DNA of 7,943 nt from contig JARFPV010000217.1 of assembly GCA_029288115.1 (NCBI GenBank), positions 1 to 7,943 of the forward strand, written 5' to 3'. The notes below the pieces were generated by a model. That model ran no database searches. It saw only the letters and a list, made by a program, of their open reading frames with translations, and was not told where the DNA came from. Of this stretch, positions 5,882 through 7,943 are shown piece after piece (position 1 is the stretch's first letter; every line of letters begins with the position of its first letter). A program made the position numbers and the translations under genes. The DNA is from Akkermansiaceae bacterium. GTDB taxonomy: Bacteria; Verrucomicrobiota; Verrucomicrobiia; Verrucomicrobiales; Akkermansiaceae.

Positions 5882-6748
5882 TTATGAAACCTCCGCCGTA
5901 TTCCCTGCGAGGGGATGCGGCATCGGTTCCTCCTTTCTATGCAATGCTTTCCGCATTTTGGCAAGCGCTATATTCTGTAATTGTCGGATTCTTTCGCGAG
6001 TGACCCCAAATTCGACACCAACTTCCTCGAGAGTCATGGGGTTTTTCCCATCCAACCCGAAACGCGCATCGATGATCCGGTGCTCACGCTCGTCCAGGCA
6101 ATCGAGTAGCTCATCGAGCTCACCGTGCATGTTTTTCGAGTCGAGCGCTGTCAACGGATCCACGGCACGATCATCTCCGATGATATCACTGTATTCCGAG
6201 CTGTCATCCTCATGAATTGGCGCGTTCAGCGAGGTCGGACGCTTGGCGGCACGCTTGAGAAGGGCTAGTTTCTTACGTGGAATACCAAGCTCCTCAGCAA
6301 GTTCCTCCTCGGTAGGTTCACGTCCTATCACCTCTGATAGCATCGCTGAAATACGACGCATGCGGGCAATCTTATCGACCATATGCACCGGCAGCCGGAT
6401 GGTTTTGCTCTGGTTGGCCAGCGCGCGCTTGATCGACTGCTTGATCCACCATGAGCCATAAGTGCTGAGCTTACCTCCCTTATTGGGATCGAATCGCTCA
6501 ACCGCCTTCATCAGGCCGATGTTTCCTTCTGAAATGAGGTCGGCAAGCGGCAATCCATAACCCGAGTAGTCTTGGGCGATTTTCACCACCAGACGCAGGT
6601 TCGCTCGGATCATGTGCTCGCGAGCTTTTTTGTCACCCTTCTTGATCCGGGCAGCGAGTTTGACCTCCTCTTCAGGGGTGAGAAGATCTGTTTTTGATAT
6701 TTCCCGCAGATAGAGCCGCAGGCTGTTGTCTGATTCAAATCTGGACAT
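5882..6748 (-). CDS. Sigma-70 family RNA polymerase sigma factor (RpoD/RpoS-like, short form)
   Basis: The 288-residue protein directs RNA polymerase to promoters. Region 1.2 is near residues 5-38 (DNSLRLYLREISKTDLLTPEEE). Region 2 is at 42-113, with core-binding and promoter-melting segments GNIGLMKAVERFDP (75-88) and STYGSWWIKQSIKRAL (95-110), including the paired tryptophans W100 and W101. Region 3 is near 120-200, and region 4 at 215-270 with the -35-binding helix-turn-helix MTLEEVGVEFGVTRERIRQLQ (238-258). It has no region 1.1 and no long insert between 1.2 and 2, so it is far shorter than E. coli RpoD and nearer group 2 factors. It could be the main factor in a lineage with compact sigma proteins, or an alternative one; this window alone cannot tell. 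The start at 6748 precedes the conserved DNSLRLYLREI; AACC precedes the ATG with no Shine-Dalgarno sequence. It converges with the aldo/keto reductase gene and is divergent from comM. Confidence 0.93.
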   Translation of the reverse strand: MSRFESDNSLRLYLREISKTDLLTPEEEVKLAARIKKGDKKAREHMIRANLRLVVKIAQDYSGYGLPLADLISEGNIGLMKAVERFDPNKGGKLSTYGSWWIKQSIKRALANQSKTIRLPVHMVDKIARMRRISAMLSEVIGREPTEEELAEELGIPRKKLALLKRAAKRPTSLNAPIHEDDSSEYSDIIGDDRAVDPLTALDSKNMHGELDELLDCLDEREHRIIDARFGLDGKNPMTLEEVGVEFGVTRERIRQLQNIALAKMRKALHRKEEPMPHPLAGNTAEVS

Positions 6749-6956
6749 GGTTTTACGTGGTGTTGGGTTTTAGTTGTTTGTTCAGGGTCGACAGGAATAG
6801 CTGAGTCTTTGATTTTGTGTTAAATATTTACTATGGCAACTCTCTCATAGGGTTAAACGTCGCCAAACGTGTTTTTGTTGCACTTTTTTGTGTTCACTTT
6901 GTAAATTGAGTTTTCATCTAGTGTGATGCACTTGGGTCGGTATTTATTCACTATTT

Positions 6957-6984
6957 TTTAGAATGATTCTAAGTTGCTTATAAT
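6957..6984 (+). promoter_or_regulatory. Candidate promoter within the sigma/comM gap
   Basis: TATAAT (6979-6984) is a perfect -10 match. At 16 bases upstream lies TTTAGA (6957-6962), four of six to the -35 consensus. Transcription would begin near 6991, over 200 bases before comM. The 7-1-7 inverted repeat covers the -35 element and part of the spacer, the place where a repressor would act. Confidence 0.45.
6958..6972. promoter_or_regulatory. Perfect 7-1-7 inverted repeat resembling a PerR/Fur-family operator
   Basis: TTAGAAT, one G, then ATTCTAA: perfect 7-bp arms around a single base. Fur-family metalloregulators bind 7-1-7 sites with an AAT-N-ATT core; the Bacillus PerR consensus (TTATAAT-N-ATTATAA) differs from this site at one symmetrical position per arm. 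No Fur-family gene is in the window, so the regulator is inferred from the site only. Confidence 0.45.
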
Positions 6985-7020
6985 GAGTTGGTTGCGTGGC
7001 TGCCCAACGTGTCTCGTTTA

Positions 7021-7042
7021 TGTCTATATATTTATATAGACA
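7021..7042. promoter_or_regulatory. Perfect palindrome, 10-bp arms with 2-base centre
   Basis: TGTCTATATA (7021-7030) and TATATAGACA (7033-7042) are exact inverse complements around TT. It lies about 30 bases after the predicted start of the leader transcript and 160 bases before comM. As DNA it looks like the operator of a dimeric regulator; as RNA it would form a 9-10 bp hairpin. I do not recognise the binding protein. Confidence 0.55.
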
Positions 7043-7113
7043 GTTTCTACACAAGGACAACTAAAATATTCATTTTTTTCGCTGCCCATCATGCCAGAGA
7101 AATGTGTGGCGAC

Positions 7114-7153
7114 GATTACAATGGTGTTAAGAATTTGTAATCTTTGCTTTTTT
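7114..7153 (+). terminator. Terminator-like hairpin ahead of comM
   Basis: GATTACAA (7114-7121) pairs with TTGTAATC (7135-7142) around a 13-base loop, followed by TTTGC and a run of six Ts (7148-7153). The stem is AT-rich and so weak for an intrinsic terminator, but hairpin plus T-run is in the right order on the plus strand. It would end or attenuate a transcript from the promoter near 6979, about 50 bases before comM. Confidence 0.35.
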
Positions 7154-7203
7154 GCCTTCTTGGGCCTATTGCACCTTTACCCGACGGATGCGGGCAGTAG
7201 CAT

Positions 7204-7943
7204 ATGCACATGATTGTGCGTGTGTATTCGTCTGCATTGCTGGGCGTGGAAGGAATTGAAGTCGAAGTGGAGGTCAGTGCATTTAATGCCGAGAAACCAG
7301 CGATCAATGTGGTGGGGCTACCCGATGCCGCTGTGCGGGAGAGTTCTCAACGCGTAACCTCGGCCCTGTCGAACTCCGCGCTTTCATGGGCCGACGGAAT
7401 CAAGACCGTGAACCTCGCACCCGCTGATCTCAAGAAAGAGGGCCCGCGTTTTGATCTGCCTATCGCTCTGGCACTTGCTGAGACCGCAGGAGAAGACAGA
7501 ATACAAAACGCAGAAAAATATGCCATCGCAGGAGAACTTGCACTTGATGGCATGGTACGACCGATCCGCGGAGTGCTACCGATGGCACTGGAAGCAAAAA
7601 AACGCGGCCGCTCACGTGTCATCGTACCCGCCGCCAATGCCGCCGAAGCTGCGGTCGTCGAGGGACTGGAAGTCTATGGAGTGGAAAACCTGCGCGAGGC
7701 ATGGGACTTCATCACCGGACAGCGCCTGCTGCAACCTTATGCACTCGATCGCCAAAAGCTGTTCGACACTCGCCGCCACTACGAGGTGGGACTCGAGGAT
7801 GTGAAGGGCCAGCACCAGGTGAAGCGCGCCCTCGAGGTCGCTGCCGCCGGTGGGCACAACCTGCTGATGGTCGGCCCACCCGGCACAGGCAAATCGATGA
7901 TTGCCAAACGCATGCCCACCATCCTACCCGATCTCACCGAGGA
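7204..7943 (+). CDS. comM: ComM/YifB family AAA+ ATPase (magnesium-chelatase-like), 5' part
   Basis: ComM is a hexameric helicase-like ATPase that, in studied naturally competent bacteria, extends the joint between incoming DNA and the chromosome; YifB is its name in E. coli. About 246 of the usual 500 residues are visible before the window ends. The N-terminal Lon-type/ChlI-like domain shows MIVRVYSSALLG, the segment VVGLPDAAVRES, then NLAPADLKKEGPRFDLPIAL and GELALDGMVRPIRGVLPMA. The AAA+ domain starts with EVGLEDVKGQHQVKRALE, then AAAGGHNLLMVGPPGTGKS, with the Walker A GPPGTGKS at 224-231. Walker B and later motifs lie beyond the edge. An in-frame TAG at 7198-7200 limits the start to ATG 7204 or ATG 7210; homologues commonly begin ML.KVYSAA, which favours 7210 slightly. 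No Shine-Dalgarno sequence is evident. It points away from the sigma factor gene. Confidence 0.93.
   Translation, partial: MHMIVRVYSSALLGVEGIEVEVEVSAFNAEKPAINVVGLPDAAVRESSQRVTSALSNSALSWADGIKTVNLAPADLKKEGPRFDLPIALALAETAGEDRIQNAEKYAIAGELALDGMVRPIRGVLPMALEAKKRGRSRVIVPAANAAEAAVVEGLEVYGVENLREAWDFITGQRLLQPYALDRQKLFDTRRHYEVGLEDVKGQHQVKRALEVAAAGGHNLLMVGPPGTGKSMIAKRMPTILPDLTE

Larger units (their letters stand above)
6749..7203. other. AT-rich divergent intergenic region between the sigma factor gene and comM
   Basis: This 455-base gap has no credible coding frame. It holds a 7-1-7 inverted repeat (6958-6972), a -10-like TATAAT (6979-6984), a 10-bp-arm palindrome (7021-7042) and a hairpin with a T-run (7114-7153), listed separately. 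A motif GCC(A/C)AACGTGT(T/C)T occurs twice, at 6862-6874 and 7002-7014. The promoter of the sigma factor gene should lie here on the minus strand, but I could not place it. The part 6875-6950 shows T-rich sequence and nothing I can name. Confidence 0.6.

Noticed and set aside
5740..5964. 74-residue minus-strand frame past the sigma factor gene
   Set aside because: It overlaps the sigma gene 3' end in another frame and crosses the terminator hairpins; no family features.
7116..7307. Minus-strand frame across the comM start
   Set aside because: It is a shadow of the comM N-terminus and the hairpin before it, with no recognisable protein.

Overview
The window reads as a housekeeping stretch of a bacterial chromosome of moderate GC content. 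Protein composition, the compact 288-residue sigma-70 factor, the order argC-argJ-pyrH-frr and the complete lack of Shine-Dalgarno sequences fit a member of the Verrucomicrobiota/PVC group best. This is an impression from family knowledge, not a tested assignment. I see no phage, transposon, CRISPR or other defence locus.

Layout. On the minus strand at the left edge lie a truncated FAD-dependent oxidoreductase (1-441), an overlapping acyl carrier protein gene (428-694), a hairpin terminator (716-754) and a complete tRNA-Pro(GGG) with encoded CCA (760-836). Divergent from these, the plus strand carries argC (932), argJ (1995), pyrH (3317), frr (4094) and an aldo/keto reductase of the YghZ/Gpr type (4697-5692), with gaps of 25, 62, 42 and 36 bases. 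A two-way terminator region (5762-5817) separates them from a convergent sigma-70 factor gene on the minus strand (5882-6748). A 455-base AT-rich gap follows, with several palindromes, and then the 5' part of comM/yifB (from 7204) runs off the right edge.

How the genes work together. ArgC and ArgJ supply the reduction and acetyl-recycling steps of ornithine/arginine synthesis. PyrH makes UDP from UMP and Frr recycles ribosomes. The carrier protein and oxidoreductase look like the end of a separate lipid- or polyketide-type operon extending left.

The most interesting material is non-coding. Seven-base-period repeats with an ATTC-like core fill the leaders of both pyrH and frr. The sigma/comM gap holds a 7-1-7 inverted repeat resembling PerR/Fur boxes laid over a good -10 element, then a perfect 10-bp-arm palindrome, then a terminator-like hairpin, which together could define a short regulated leader RNA. 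None of the nine starts has a recognisable Shine-Dalgarno sequence.
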